From NCBI RefSeq assembly GCF_018271995.1, contig NZ_JAGUCO010000005.1:1-64000 (forward strand): DNA of 64,000 nt. Direction: 5' to 3'. The DNA is from Carboxylicivirga linearis (GTDB lineage Bacteria; Bacteroidota; Bacteroidia; Bacteroidales; Marinilabiliaceae). The notes under the pieces are model-generated. The model did not search any database, had not been told where the DNA came from, and saw only the letters and a list, made by a program, of their open reading frames with translations. Positions 17,445-29,200 of the stretch are shown piece after piece; the first letter of the stretch is position 1; each line of letters begins with the position of its first letter. A program made the position numbers and the translations under genes.

Positions 17445-20400
17445 TTATTTATCTACTGGTTTTGGTGTTTTACTTGGTGGATAACCATATTGTTTTTTAA
17501 ATAGTTTTGAGAAGTACTTGATGTCGTTATAACCCACTTTAAAGGCAACTTCCGAAACTGAGTATCCTTTTACCAATAACTGATTTGCAATTTTGAGTTT
17601 AATTTGTCGTACAAACTCCAATGGACTTAATCCGGTAAGGCCTTTTACTTTATTATAAAGCACTGTTCGGCTTACACAACAATGACTTGACAATACTTCA
17701 ACACTCAAATCGCTGGAATAATTTTCTTCAATATATTCAACCAGTTTTTTTAGGAATTCTTCATCTTTAAAATTGATTTTTAATGTTTTGGGATCAATGG
17801 TTTTATTATTTCTGAATTTAGCAATAATCAACTGGCGTTGTTGGCTAAAGGTGTTAATAACAGCCTTCAGATATTTAATGTTTAAAGGCTTTGTAATATA
17901 TGCTTCGGCGCCTGTTTCAATTCCTGTTATTTGATCCTGAACATCAGTTTTGGCAGTCATCATCACTATGGGAACATGGCAAGTTGAAAAATCTTCTTTC
18001 AGGAGCTTAGTCATTTCCAAACCATCCATTTGAGGCATCATAATATCCGTGACAATTACATCCGGATTTTCTTGTTTTGCCAGCCTTATACCTTCCACTC
18101 CATTAGCAGCTACCAAACAATTGAAAGTGCTATGTAATGATGATTTCAGGTAGTTGGCTATTTCAAGATTATCTTCAACAATCAATACCGTAGAGTTAGG
18201 CTGTGGATGGTTGTCACTGCCATTATTTTTATCTTCAATAATATCAAATTCCAGATGATGGTCAATCTGAGAATCGTTTGAATTAAGCTGCTTTTTTTGA
18301 ACATGTAACAGGTTTAGTATTTTATCGGAATCGAGCGGTATGCTCACCCAAAATGAACTTCCCTGATTAACTACAGATGAAAGTTCAATGTTTCCTCCGT
18401 GCAGTTTAGCTAGTTCGTAAGCAAGTGATAAACCAATACCTGTTCCTGCCTGGTTATTACCACTTAAAATGGTATATCTCGAAAAAATATCTGATAAATC
18501 CTTATCTCGTATGCCGGGCCCTTGATCAATAACTTTGATTTGAGCCATGGAACTGGATGAATCAACAGATACGGTTACTACCACTTTTTTACCTTCAGGG
18601 GTAAATTTAATGGCATTGGAAATTAGGTTATATATTATGGAATCAAGTTTTGTTTTATCTGCCCAGATATCAATAGGTGTATCGTGCGACTTAAAAGTAT
18701 AGAAGATGCCCTTGTGATTAGCCAAAGGAATAAAACTCTCATATATTCCCTGGGTAAAAGAGTTGAGTTCTATTGGCTCCACCTTTAAGGTCATCTTATT
18801 GTTTTGTACTTTTCTAAAGTCTAGCAATTGGTTTACCAACTGGAGCATTCGGTTGGCATTTTTTCTGATTATTTTTAGTTGTCGACTAACCTCATTATCC
18901 TGAATATCCTGATGTAATAGATCATCAATGGGGCCCAGTATAAGAGTCAGTGGTGTTCTGATCTCGTGTGAGATATTGGTGAAAAATTTAAGTTTAAGTG
19001 AGTTTACCGTTTTTTCTAAATCCAGTTCCTTGCGATATCGGTTAATGCGCCATACAATCTGTCGAATAACTAGGTAGGTTAAAACGGCTAAGATGATGTA
19101 ACCAATTAAAGCCAAACGTGTCTGCCACCATGGTGGAGTAATGGTAATGGCTAAATTGCGTCCTGTTTCATACCACTTACCTGTACTACTGGTACATTTA
19201 ACTTTAAATGTATAATCGCCCGGTTTAAGGTTGGTGTAGGTGGCTTTGGTTTGATGATTTACTAGTACCCAGTCTGGATCAAATCCCTCCAGCATATAGG
19301 CATATTGAATTTTATTGGGGTCGCGGAAGTCGAGAGCTGAGTATTCAATGCTAAAACTCGATTGGTGATGTAATAGTTTTATTTCGTTGGTATACGAGAT
19401 ATTCTTTTGTAGCGGTGATTTATTGGCTCCAACAATAACATCTTTGTTAAAGAGCTGAAAATTGGTTAATTCAATATTGTTCTGGTATTTAGGTGGTTGA
19501 ATGAGTTGAGGGCTAATAACTTCAACCCCTTGGTAACCACCAAAGAATAGCTGTCCATTACTTAGTTTGATGGAGGTGCTTTCCGAAAAGTTATTGAATG
19601 ATAAACCATTATATTCATTAAAAACTTCAATTGAATTCTGTATAGTGTTATATCGGCTTAAACCATTTTCTGATCCAAACCATATCATCCCTTCATTATC
19701 TTCTTCGATACTAAATACAACGTCGTTAGATAATCCTTGTCTTGATGATACGGTTTTAAATTGCAAAGTGTCAGATAGTGGTAACTGAAGGTAATTTACA
19801 CCTCCACCAAAAGTACCAAACCATATTCGGTCTTTAGAATCTTCTCTGATTATAACAATGTCATTATAACTAATGCTGGATTTATCATTAGGACTGTGAT
19901 AGTATGTGTTGAAGTTAATTCGATTGTTTTTCAGACTGTCGGCATGCAATAGATTTAAACCAAAAGAAGTGGCTACCCAAAGGTTGGAGTCATTATCAAC
20001 CATCATATAACGCACCAAATCGTTGGATAAGTTGGTGTTAGTGGTATTGTAATTAGTAAACGACAGTTTATCAATATCATTAACGGTTACTTTTGATATC
20101 CCGTTTTCAAAGGTTCCAATCCATAGTGTATTGGCTGCACCTTTTGCAATGGAGTAAATTTTATTACTGCAAAGAGATGTGCTATCGTCATCTTGATTTT
20201 TGTATTGTTTAAAACGAAGGTTTTTATACTGATTAGGAGAATTGGGTAGTGGAGTGGTACTAACCAATAAACCTTCTCCTTTTGATCCTAGCCAGATGTG
20301 TTGATTTTCATCAATGTAGATGCTGTAAATGTTTATGTTGCCCGGATTATCTATTTTACCTTTAAAAGATTTGAAAGTATGAACGGCTGAATGATCTTTA

Positions 20401-21830
20401 TTAATTACATGTAATTCACCACTTTTGGTGCCCATCCAAATGCAACCATTACGGTCCTGTGCTAATGATCTAACTACATTATCATTAATTTGCATCGGAT
20501 TTTTCTGAACAGTTAAGTGTTTAAAAGCAGGATTGTATTTAATTACTTTTTCCATTCCTCCTTTGAACTGCCCGGTTCCCAGCCATAAAATTCCTGAAGC
20601 ATCTTCAATAATGCTATGAACAATGTTACTTGATAGTGAATTAGGGTCTTCAATATTATTGGTATACCCGGTAAATTCATCTTTTATATGATTGTAAAGA
20701 CGTAGTCCACTACCATGTAAACCAATCCATAAATTATCATCTTTGTCTTCGTAAAATACGTGACGTTCAAGGTCTGTAATTGATTGGTATGATTTTTCAG
20801 TAAGGTTATAAAAGTGTGATGAAAAGTCTTCCAGATCCAAACGTGTTAAGCCAAGTTCTTTAGCAGTAATCCAGGCATTGTTGTGTCTGTCAAAATAAAC
20901 ATCTAAAATACTGTTTCCATGTGTTTTAATAGTCTGCCATTTTTGGTTTTTAGGATTATAAACGAGTACACCTTCATTTTGTAAAGTAACAATTACGAGT
21001 CCATTATTAGAAAGATAGAGGTGATGAATCTCATTCTGAGGAAGTGATGGAATATTGGTTGTATCTAAAACAGTAAACGTACCTGATAATTTATTGTACT
21101 CTAAAATTCCGTAGTCACTACCAAACCAGAGGCGGTCTTTCAACTCAATAGCAGAATTAAAGGAAAGGTTAATGAAAAAATGTTGAAAATGGTAAGTTTT
21201 AGCTTTGATATCTTCCTTTGAGAGGAGGTTTAACCCTTTGTCGGTTCCAACCCAAACGGTTGAATCTGCAGAGGTATAAATAAATCTTACTTTTTGGTTT
21301 GAGATACTATATGGTCCTTTATCTGAGAAATGTTGCTGATCATAACCATCGACTTCGTCATCGTATTCTAAACGATAAATACCTCCGTTGGAAGTTCCTA
21401 CCCATATAATATCATTATTAGCCTGTTGAAAACAAGTTGCATGATTATATTTACTATTGATATGAGCAGAATATTCGGGAAGTGTTTTGAATTGTTCTGT
21501 TCTGGGATTTAAATAATGATAATAGTTATCATAAGTTTGAAGCCATATAAATTCTTTTTTATCTTGCCAAAGTGATAAAATACGGTTATTAGTTAGTAGC
21601 GGATTGTCAATATTGTTTTTGTAAACTTTAAAATTGTAGCCATCATAACGGTTTAATCCATTCATGGTACCAATCCACAAATATCCTTTGTTGTCGCTTA
21701 GTAAACTGGTTACTGTATTTTGCGAAAGGCCGTTTGTAGAGTTGTAATGTTCAAATCGAAAAATATTCTGGCCCCACATAACGGAACAGAAACAGAGTAT
21801 TGGTAAAACTAAAAATATGGATTTTCTCAT
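17445..21830 (-). CDS. Hybrid two-component sensor-regulator of the pectin locus
   Basis: 1461 residues, full length for the hybrid two-component family that controls Bacteroidota glycan loci. Order: signal peptide (1-20); two seven-bladed Reg_prop propellers with WIGT/WVGT repeats (~25-770); Y_Y_Y domain (~800-890); one membrane span near 905-925; histidine kinase with H-box NISHEIRTPL (His955) and N-box LISNAIKFTPEG (~1063); a receiver with phospho-acceptor Asp1262 in VTDIMMPQMDG; and a C-terminal AraC DNA-binding domain (~1360-1455). The periplasmic part should bind a pectin oligosaccharide and the C-terminus should activate the operon that starts at 22091. It lies divergent to that operon, 260 bp away. 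Confidence 0.95.
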   Translation of the reverse strand: MRKSIFLVLPILCFCSVMWGQNIFRFEHYNSTNGLSQNTVTSLLSDNKGYLWIGTMNGLNRYDGYNFKVYKNNIDNPLLTNNRILSLWQDKKEFIWLQTYDNYYHYLNPRTEQFKTLPEYSAHINSKYNHATCFQQANNDIIWVGTSNGGIYRLEYDDEVDGYDQQHFSDKGPYSISNQKVRFIYTSADSTVWVGTDKGLNLLSKEDIKAKTYHFQHFFINLSFNSAIELKDRLWFGSDYGILEYNKLSGTFTVLDTTNIPSLPQNEIHHLYLSNNGLVIVTLQNEGVLVYNPKNQKWQTIKTHGNSILDVYFDRHNNAWITAKELGLTRLDLEDFSSHFYNLTEKSYQSITDLERHVFYEDKDDNLWIGLHGSGLRLYNHIKDEFTGYTNNIEDPNSLSSNIVHSIIEDASGILWLGTGQFKGGMEKVIKYNPAFKHLTVQKNPMQINDNVVRSLAQDRNGCIWMGTKSGELHVINKDHSAVHTFKSFKGKIDNPGNINIYSIYIDENQHIWLGSKGEGLLVSTTPLPNSPNQYKNLRFKQYKNQDDDSTSLCSNKIYSIAKGAANTLWIGTFENGISKVTVNDIDKLSFTNYNTTNTNLSNDLVRYMMVDNDSNLWVATSFGLNLLHADSLKNNRINFNTYYHSPNDKSSISYNDIVIIREDSKDRIWFGTFGGGVNYLQLPLSDTLQFKTVSSRQGLSNDVVFSIEEDNEGMIWFGSENGLSRYNTIQNSIEVFNEYNGLSFNNFSESTSIKLSNGQLFFGGYQGVEVISPQLIQPPKYQNNIELTNFQLFNKDVIVGANKSPLQKNISYTNEIKLLHHQSSFSIEYSALDFRDPNKIQYAYMLEGFDPDWVLVNHQTKATYTNLKPGDYTFKVKCTSSTGKWYETGRNLAITITPPWWQTRLALIGYIILAVLTYLVIRQIVWRINRYRKELDLEKTVNSLKLKFFTNISHEIRTPLTLILGPIDDLLHQDIQDNEVSRQLKIIRKNANRMLQLVNQLLDFRKVQNNKMTLKVEPIELNSFTQGIYESFIPLANHKGIFYTFKSHDTPIDIWADKTKLDSIIYNLISNAIKFTPEGKKVVVTVSVDSSSSMAQIKVIDQGPGIRDKDLSDIFSRYTILSGNNQAGTGIGLSLAYELAKLHGGNIELSSVVNQGSSFWVSIPLDSDKILNLLHVQKKQLNSNDSQIDHHLEFDIIEDKNNGSDNHPQPNSTVLIVEDNLEIANYLKSSLHSTFNCLVAANGVEGIRLAKQENPDVIVTDIMMPQMDGLEMTKLLKEDFSTCHVPIVMMTAKTDVQDQITGIETGAEAYITKPLNIKYLKAVINTFSQQRQLIIAKFRNNKTIDPKTLKINFKDEEFLKKLVEYIEENYSSDLSVEVLSSHCCVSRTVLYNKVKGLTGLSPLEFVRQIKLKIANQLLVKGYSVSEVAFKVGYNDIKYFSKLFKKQYGYPPSKTPKPVDK

Positions 21831-22090
21831 ATGATTTATATGTAATGCAAATATAACATTTAGTGTTGGTTTTTAACATTTGTTGGGTGTTAATTTAGCA
21901 GAGGGAGGTATTTGTGTAATATTCAGGTAAACAGTTGTTAAGTGTATGGTTGACGGTTGGTTTGTGATGATTCACCCCCTTTATTTCGAATAATTATAAC
22001 CTACTTACAGGCAAAGGCATTAAGTATATTGCAGTTGTAATTTTTAACAAATTTGTACAGTTTAATCTGATCGCCAAAAAAGATCGTTTT

Positions 22091-23662
22091 ATGTTGAAAA
22101 AATCTGAAAGGGTAGCACTAATAATTATAATGTTTTTGATGCCATTGATCGATGCATCTTCACAAATAGGTATTATTAACATACGGGAAGAAGGGGCAGA
22201 TCATACCGGAAAAAAAGTATGTACCCATATAATTGAAGAAGCAATAACTAATTTGTCTAATCAAGGTGGTGGGGAAGTTTATTTTCCGGCTGGTCAATAT
22301 CTGACGGGACCAATAGAGCTTAAAAGTAATATAACACTAAATGTAGGTGCCGGAGCTGTTTTGAAGTTTACTGACAACTTTGATGATTATTTACCTATGA
22401 TAGATTCCCGCTGGGAAGGTGTAAGAGTTAAAACCTTTAAATCTAATATTTATGCTCACAATGCTACTAATATAACTTTAAAAGGTAGAGGTCTAATTGA
22501 TGGTAGCGGCAAAAAGTGGTGGGATTTATGGTGGAGAATAAAAGGTGGTGAGCAAACGAATACTAAATGGGAGCAGATTTTTGCGGAAGAGAATGATAGC
22601 TTACTACAACATAACGAGTATATAAAAAAAATGGGGCGTTTCTTACGACCTACATTGTTTATGCCTTATGAGTGTTATAATGTAAGGGTTGAAGGATTAA
22701 CTTTTCAAAATCCACCATTCTGGACATTGATGCCTGTGTTTTCAGAGAATATTACTATCGACGGAATAACCATACTTAATCCTGATAATTCTCCCAATAC
22801 CGATGGAATTGATCCATCATCATGCAGAAACGTACGGATTAACAACTGTCATATTAGTGTAGGCGATGACTGTATTGTTATTAAGTCCGGACGCGATGAA
22901 GACGGAAGATCGGCTGCTCGTCCAACAGAAAATATTACCATTACTAATTGTACGATGTTGGATGGACATGGTGGAGTGGTTATCGGTAGTGAAATGTCAG
23001 GTAGTGTGCGCCGGGTTACCATTTCTAACTGTGTGTTCCAGGGAACAGATAGAGGTATTCGGATGAAGACAATGAGAGGAAGAGGAGGTGTAGTTGAAGA
23101 TATTCGTATTTCAAATATTGTGATGTACGATATTGTAAAGGATGGTGTTATGATTAATATGCATTATCATGAAACTCCCGAAGAACCCGTTTCAGAACGA
23201 ACTCCCGCCATTAAAAATGTTTTTATATCCAATATTAGAATTAAAAAAGCAAAACAGGCTGTGGCTATTTATGGGTTAAAGGAGAGAGATGCTAGTAATA
23301 TTACTTTTAATGATGTATTTGTGAGTGCTGAAAAAGGAGTGTACGGAAATTATGCGAGCAACATTCAGTTTAATACTTTTCAAATTGAATCTAAAAAAAC
23401 AGAGCCTTTCAAGTTTGAGAACTCAAATAATATTCAGTTCCGCAATGTAACCATTCTAAATCCTGATATAGATAGGTTTGGTTTTGCATTTACTAACTGT
23501 TCTGGTTTGTTAATCAAAGATTGTTTTCAGGTTGAGTCAATGAGTAATTATATCAAAGCAGAAAATACTGAATCCATATATATCCTGAATAATGCATTAC
23601 CAGGTGTTAAAAACCTTATAGAGCATAAAAATTCAAAGGTGATTAGTCAGGATAATTATTAA
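22091..23662 (+). CDS. Polygalacturonase-type glycoside hydrolase (GH28)
   Basis: 523 residues with a signal peptide ending near DASSQ (residue ~25). Right-handed beta-helix GH28 enzyme cleaving galacturonide links in pectin. Catalytic motifs are complete: Asn236-Thr237-Asp238, Asp259-Asp260 in GDDCIVIKSG, His293 in GHGGVVIGSEMSG, and Arg324/Lys326 in RGIRMK. The long N-terminal region with the GADHTGKK segment is typical of the Bacteroidota exo-acting or rhamnogalacturonan-related GH28 group, so exo-activity on oligogalacturonides is more likely than endo-activity; this is inference. It is the first gene of the main operon, 10 bp before the GH105 gene, and probably periplasmic. Confidence 0.92.
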   Translation: MLKKSERVALIIIMFLMPLIDASSQIGIINIREEGADHTGKKVCTHIIEEAITNLSNQGGGEVYFPAGQYLTGPIELKSNITLNVGAGAVLKFTDNFDDYLPMIDSRWEGVRVKTFKSNIYAHNATNITLKGRGLIDGSGKKWWDLWWRIKGGEQTNTKWEQIFAEENDSLLQHNEYIKKMGRFLRPTLFMPYECYNVRVEGLTFQNPPFWTLMPVFSENITIDGITILNPDNSPNTDGIDPSSCRNVRINNCHISVGDDCIVIKSGRDEDGRSAARPTENITITNCTMLDGHGGVVIGSEMSGSVRRVTISNCVFQGTDRGIRMKTMRGRGGVVEDIRISNIVMYDIVKDGVMINMHYHETPEEPVSERTPAIKNVFISNIRIKKAKQAVAIYGLKERDASNITFNDVFVSAEKGVYGNYASNIQFNTFQIESKKTEPFKFENSNNIQFRNVTILNPDIDRFGFAFTNCSGLLIKDCFQVESMSNYIKAENTESIYILNNALPGVKNLIEHKNSKVISQDNY

Positions 23663-23671
23663 AACAAAAGC

Positions 23672-24880
23672 ATGAAAACCTATACTATGAAAGTAATCAC
23701 AATACTATCACTATCTGTAATTTTATTGTTTAGTGGTTGTCAAACAAAGACAAAAACGGATAGTACAAATGTAGAATCAAGTGCTGAAAAATGGTCGCTT
23801 AAAATGGCTGATGCAGTTATGCGTGACAACGACAGCTTGGTTTATTACCTTAATCCTAAGAAAGTGAAATGGGAGTATGATTTTGCTTTTCTGGGACAAG
23901 CCATTGATCGTTTGGGTAATATCGACCCAAAGTACTCAAAGTACATGTCTGATTACATCGATTATTTTGTACAAGAAGACGGTTCGGTAAAAACATATAA
24001 GAAATCAATTTATAATATTGATCGCATTAATCCTGGAAAGAATGTAATAACGCTTTATAAGCGTACCGGTGAAGAAAAATATAAGAAAGTAATTGATCAA
24101 CTGGTACAGCAAATGAAAGAACATCCGAAAACAAACTCGGGTGGATTCTGGCATAAAAAAGTGTATCCCTACCAAATGTGGTTAGATGGTATTTATATGG
24201 CATCTCCTTTTTTGGCACAATATGCAAAAGAGTTTAATGAGCCTGAATGGTTTGATGTAGTTACTTTTCAAATAAAATTAATCTACAATAAAACAAAGGA
24301 CGAAGAAACAGGACTAATGTATCATGCCTGGGATGAGAGTAAAGAACAGAGTTGGTCCAATCCTGAAACAGGACAGTCCCCTCATTTTTGGAGTCGTGCA
24401 ATGGGATGGTATACAATGGCCATTGTTGATGTGTTGGATTATTTGCCGGAAAACCATGCTGATAGAGATACTTTAATTCAAATACTCAATAACACGTGCG
24501 AAGCTCTATTGAAAGTAAGAGACAAAGAAACAGGCCTTTGGTACCAGGTTTTGGATCAGGGAAATAGAGAAGGGAATTATCTGGAAGGGTCTGGCTCGTC
24601 CATGTTTGCTTATGTTTTTGCTAAAGGTGCGAACAAAGGATATTTAGATAGTAAGTATCGAACTTATGCCGAAGAAACATTTGATGGAATTATAAACCAT
24701 CTTATTACCGAATATCCTGATGGTAGAATTGAAATGAAAGATATATGCGGAGGTTGTGGTTTAGGAGGCAATCCATATCGCGATGGATCTTTTGAGTATT
24801 ACATCACCGAAAAGAAAGTGATAAACGATACCAAAGGAGTGGCACCATTTATTCTTACAGCTTTAGAATTAGATCGATAA
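23672..24880 (+). CDS. Unsaturated galacturonyl/rhamnogalacturonyl hydrolase lipoprotein (GH105)
   Basis: 402 residues, lipoprotein with Cys23 (LLFSGCQTK); ATG at 23687 is an alternative start. It is an (alpha/alpha)6-barrel GH105 protein that removes the 4,5-unsaturated uronic acid left at the non-reducing end by pectate or rhamnogalacturonan lyases. The catalytic acid is probably Asp172 in QMWLDGIYM, matching the WxxDGxxM signature of the family, and GGCGLGG near the end is also typical. Residues after the lipid Cys are Gln-Thr-Lys, not acidic, so a periplasmic face is expected. It is 10 bp after GH28 and 15 bp before PL1. Its released unsaturated uronate feeds KdgF/KduI encoded at 54152-55336. 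Confidence 0.9.
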   Translation: MKTYTMKVITILSLSVILLFSGCQTKTKTDSTNVESSAEKWSLKMADAVMRDNDSLVYYLNPKKVKWEYDFAFLGQAIDRLGNIDPKYSKYMSDYIDYFVQEDGSVKTYKKSIYNIDRINPGKNVITLYKRTGEEKYKKVIDQLVQQMKEHPKTNSGGFWHKKVYPYQMWLDGIYMASPFLAQYAKEFNEPEWFDVVTFQIKLIYNKTKDEETGLMYHAWDESKEQSWSNPETGQSPHFWSRAMGWYTMAIVDVLDYLPENHADRDTLIQILNNTCEALLKVRDKETGLWYQVLDQGNREGNYLEGSGSSMFAYVFAKGANKGYLDSKYRTYAEETFDGIINHLITEYPDGRIEMKDICGGCGLGGNPYRDGSFEYYITEKKVINDTKGVAPFILTALELDR

Positions 24881-24895
24881 TCTGAAATCATCAGA

Positions 24896-26236
24896 ATGAA
24901 AAAATATTTTGTCATATCAACAGTTTTAATCGCCGTAGTGGGGTTGATGTCTTTTAACCTTATACAGGAAGAAAGAGTGCCAGCTTTTCCTGGTGCAGAA
25001 GGAGCTGGAAAATATACTACCGGTGGGAGAGGTGGATATGTTTATACGGTAACTAATCTGAATGATGAAGGGCCCGGAAGTCTGCGAAAAGGAATCAGAA
25101 AAAAAGGAGCCCGTACCATTGTGTTTGCCGTTAGTGGTTATATCGATTTACAATCGAGGTTGGATATAAATAACGGTGATCTTACAATTGCCGGACAAAC
25201 TGCTCCGGGTGCAGGAATCTGCTTGCGTGGTGAAGGGTTGCGTATTAATGCTGATAATGTAATTATCCGGTACTTAAGAGTTAGGCCGGGTGACACAATG
25301 CAAAAAGAGTTAGATGCGATCACGGCTATTAGTCAAAAGGACATTATTGTAGATCATTGTAGTTTCAGTTGGGCTACGGATGAGGTTTGTTCTTTGTATG
25401 ATATCGAAAACCTCACACTGCAATATTGCATCATCAGCGAAAGTCTTAATAATAGCTACCATCATAAAGGGTCACATGGTTATGGTGGAATATGGGGAGG
25501 TCAAAAAGCTACTTTTCATCATAATCTTTTAGCTCATCATAAAAGCCGCAATCCTCGTTTACAAGGAAGCAGGAAACATAAAGATCCGGATAGCGAGAAA
25601 GTTGAGATTGTTAATAACGTAGTGTATAACTGGAAATCGAAATGTATCTACGCTGGCGAAGAAGGGAACTACTCAATTCTGGCGAATTATTTTAAACCAG
25701 GACCAGCAACTGGCGATAAGGCCAGTAAGCAAATACTGGAACCCTATGCACCTTATAGTTATTTTAATTTCTGCAATAACGTAGTCGATCAGAATAATAC
25801 AATCACTAAAAATAATCTGAAGGGCTTGCTTATGCCAGCTGATTCTGTTTCAAAATATTTTGTCTCTGAGCGCTTATTTAACTCAGGAATAAAGGTAGAA
25901 AAGGCTGCCAAAGCTTATGAAAAGGTCTTGGCAAATGCAGGTGCCAACCTATATCGCGATTTGGTTGACGAGAAAATTATTGCCGATGTTAAAAAAGGTT
26001 CTGCTGAAGGTGAATTCAATGGTATTATTAACTCACAGGAAGAAGTAGGTGGTTGGCCTGAAATAATATCAGAAGAAGCTCCGGTTGATACTGATGGTGA
26101 TGGAATTCCCGATGAATGGGAAATCAAACACGAACTAAATCCCAATGATAAAGAAGATGGATCCCAATATAAATTAGAAAAGTATTACACAAATCTAGAA
26201 ATGTATTTAAATAGTTTACTAAAGCAAGTCTTATGA
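24896..26236 (+). CDS. Pectate lyase (PL1)
   Basis: 446 residues, signal peptide MKKYFVISTVLIAVVGLMSF. Right-handed beta-helix of polysaccharide lyase family 1: N-terminal AFPGAEGAGKYTTGGRGG, calcium-site region VDHCSFSWATDE (~residues 151-162), and catalytic-arginine region SRNPRLQG (~217-224). It cleaves de-esterified homogalacturonan by calcium-dependent beta-elimination. The C-terminus has a calcium-loop motif DTDGDGIPDEWE (~399-410), often present in Bacteroidota PL1 enzymes. Its stop codon overlaps the start of the susC gene by four bases (ATGA), so the lyase and transporter are translationally coupled. It has a paralogue at 32967-34697. Confidence 0.92.
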   Translation: MKKYFVISTVLIAVVGLMSFNLIQEERVPAFPGAEGAGKYTTGGRGGYVYTVTNLNDEGPGSLRKGIRKKGARTIVFAVSGYIDLQSRLDINNGDLTIAGQTAPGAGICLRGEGLRINADNVIIRYLRVRPGDTMQKELDAITAISQKDIIVDHCSFSWATDEVCSLYDIENLTLQYCIISESLNNSYHHKGSHGYGGIWGGQKATFHHNLLAHHKSRNPRLQGSRKHKDPDSEKVEIVNNVVYNWKSKCIYAGEEGNYSILANYFKPGPATGDKASKQILEPYAPYSYFNFCNNVVDQNNTITKNNLKGLLMPADSVSKYFVSERLFNSGIKVEKAAKAYEKVLANAGANLYRDLVDEKIIADVKKGSAEGEFNGIINSQEEVGGWPEIISEEAPVDTDGDGIPDEWEIKHELNPNDKEDGSQYKLEKYYTNLEMYLNSLLKQVL

Positions 26237-29200
26237 AAAAAGAAAATCTTCAACTCAACAAGTTCTTGTTGCTGGGGCTTTTAATGCTCTTTTTATGCAG
26301 CAATACTAGTTGGGCGCAACAAGTAAGCGGTAAAATTACCGATACAAAAAACGAGCCTTTACCAGGAGTAACTGTATTAGTTAAAGGTACCTCAGACAAA
26401 GGTACAATCACTGATATGGAGGGTAAATACTCTTTGGAAATAAATGATGCCCAAACAGATGTGCTAGTAGTAACATTTATTGGTATGGTCACGCAAGAAA
26501 TAGCTGTGCAAGGACGATCTACCATTGATGTTGTTATGGAAGATGAGTTTACCCAATTAGATGAGGTAGTTGCAGTAGGTTATGGTACTGTAAAAAAACG
26601 AGACATTACTGGTTCTGTAGCCTCAGTTAAAGGTAAAGATTTGGAAGCCATTCCGGTAACATCAGCTGTTGAAGCAATGACAGGTCAAATGGCCGGGGTT
26701 CAAGTAATCACAACTGAAGGTTCTCCTGATGCTGATGTTAACATCCGTATTCGTGGAGGAGGATCTATTACACAGGATAACTCACCAATGTATATTGTAG
26801 ATGGCTTTCCGGTTAGCACAATAAACGATATACCAGCTTCAGAAATTCAATCTATTGACATCTTAAAAGATGCTTCATCAACAGCAATTTATGGTGCTCG
26901 TGGTGCTAATGGTGTTGTGATAATAACAACTAAAAGTGGTCAAGAAGGCAAAGTGTCGGTTAGCTATAATGCTTATACTGGTATAAAATCAGTTGCTAAT
27001 ACTTTAGATCGTTTAAGTGTTGAGGATTTTGTGCACTGGCAGTATGAGTTATCGTTACTAAAAGATGATTTAGAATCATATACAAGATATTTTGGAGAAT
27101 ATCAGGATATTGATTTGTACAATGGTCAACCCGGAAATGATTGGTTCGATCAGGTATATGGTCGTACGGGTACAACTTTTAACCATGATGTGAGTGTGCG
27201 TGGTGGATCAGAAAAGTTTGCCTATAACTTTAGCTATGCTCATATCAATAATAAGGAGATCATGTTGGGATCTGATTTTAAGCGTCATAATCTGGCTTTA
27301 AAACTTGATCATAGACCAACAGATAAGATTACTCTTTCATACTCAATGAGGTATTCAGATACAGATATTAATGGTGGTGGCGCTATTGAGCAAACAACGG
27401 CTACTCCAACTGACTCGAGAGTAAAGCATGCCATGATTTATTCACCTATTCCATTAAATGGATTGGATGATTATGAAGATGAGGAAATATCAAGTTATAT
27501 GATTCCTCCTTTGACAGCCGTGGATGACAATGATTCAAAACAGAGAAGAACAACTTTAAATATGGGAGCCAGTTTCTCATGGGAGATTGTTAATAATCTG
27601 GAACTAAAGACTGAAGTGGGATTACAAACCTATAAGTATAAAAAAGATCAGTTTTATGGTACTTCTACTTATTATGTGCAAAATAATGTTGAAGCCTCTT
27701 ATCAAGGATTACCAGCAGCACGTATGCGAGTAACCGATCGCGAAACCTTCAGAAATACAAACTCAATAAACTACGATTTTAAGAGTTTGATAGGTAATGC
27801 TGATCACTCAGTAAAATTATTACTTGGTCAGGAGTCAATCGTACGCGAGTCAAGTGAAAAAACTGATATTATTCAGGGATATCCTTCGTTCTTTTCTTCA
27901 AATGAAGTATTTCGTTTAACATCGCAGGGTACACCTTTAAGTGTAGATAATAAAATTAGTGCGGATGATAAGTTAATGTCGTTTTTCGGTCGTGCTAACT
28001 ACGATTATAAAGGTAAGTATTTAGCTTCAGCAACATTTAGGGCTGATGGTTCAAGTAAATTTGCCGAAGGTAACCGATGGGGATATTTCCCTTCAGCTGC
28101 AGTTGCCTGGAGAATTTCTGAAGAAGGATTTATGGACGGTATATCTAATACTTTAAGTAATTTAAAACTGAGATTGAGTTACGGTACAGCAGGTAACAAT
28201 AATATTCCTGCCGGACAATTGGTTCAGGCGTTTGAAACCGGTATTACTCCATATATCAATAATGTTACCTCCTACTGGGCGGTCGCTGATGAAATGGCTA
28301 ACCCTGATTTAGTATGGGAAACCACTGTAACTCGTAATATTGGGTTGGATTACGGGTTCTTCAATAATAAATTGAACGGTTCTATTGAAGCTTATTTGAA
28401 TACAACTACCGATTTGTTAATTAAATTCCCGGTGTCAGGTACAGGCTATACCTATCAATACCGAAATATGGGTGAGACCGAAAATAAAGGTCTAGAGATG
28501 TCAATTAACTGGGCAGCTGTTAATAAACCTAACTTCGGACTTAATCTAGGTTTCAATATTGCTATGAATCGTAATAATGTAAATTCATTAGGTATCATGA
28601 ATGATTTCGGCGAAGCTTCAGGTTGGGCATCAACAGAAATAGGTACTGATTATTGGATTGCAGTTGGTTCACCTGTTGGACAGATTCGTGGTTATAAATC
28701 AGATGGACGTTATGAAGTGTCGGATTTTGAGAGGTATGACGAAACTTCAGGAGAATGGATATTAAAAGAAGGAGTTGCAGATAATTCTGGTATTATCGGT
28801 ACGATAAGACCAGGATCAATGAAATTAAAGAATGTTGATGGCGATGAAGAAAATATTGTTGATGAAAATGATATTGATATTATTGGAGATGTTAACCCAT
28901 TAAGTACTGGTGGTTTCACTATCAGTTCACGTTTTTATGGTTTTGATCTTTCTGCCGTTTTTAGTTATAGCTATGGTAACGATGTTTATAATGCTAACAA
29001 AATAGAGTATACATCTACAAGTAGATATCCATATCGTAATATGATTGATATGATGGCTGAAGGAAAGAGATGGAACAATATTGACGAGAATGGTCAATTG
29101 GTAAATGATCCGGCTACTCTTGCTGCTATGAATGAAAATACCACCATGTGGTCGCCATATATGAGCAGATATGTTCTTTCAGACTGGGCTATCGAAGACG

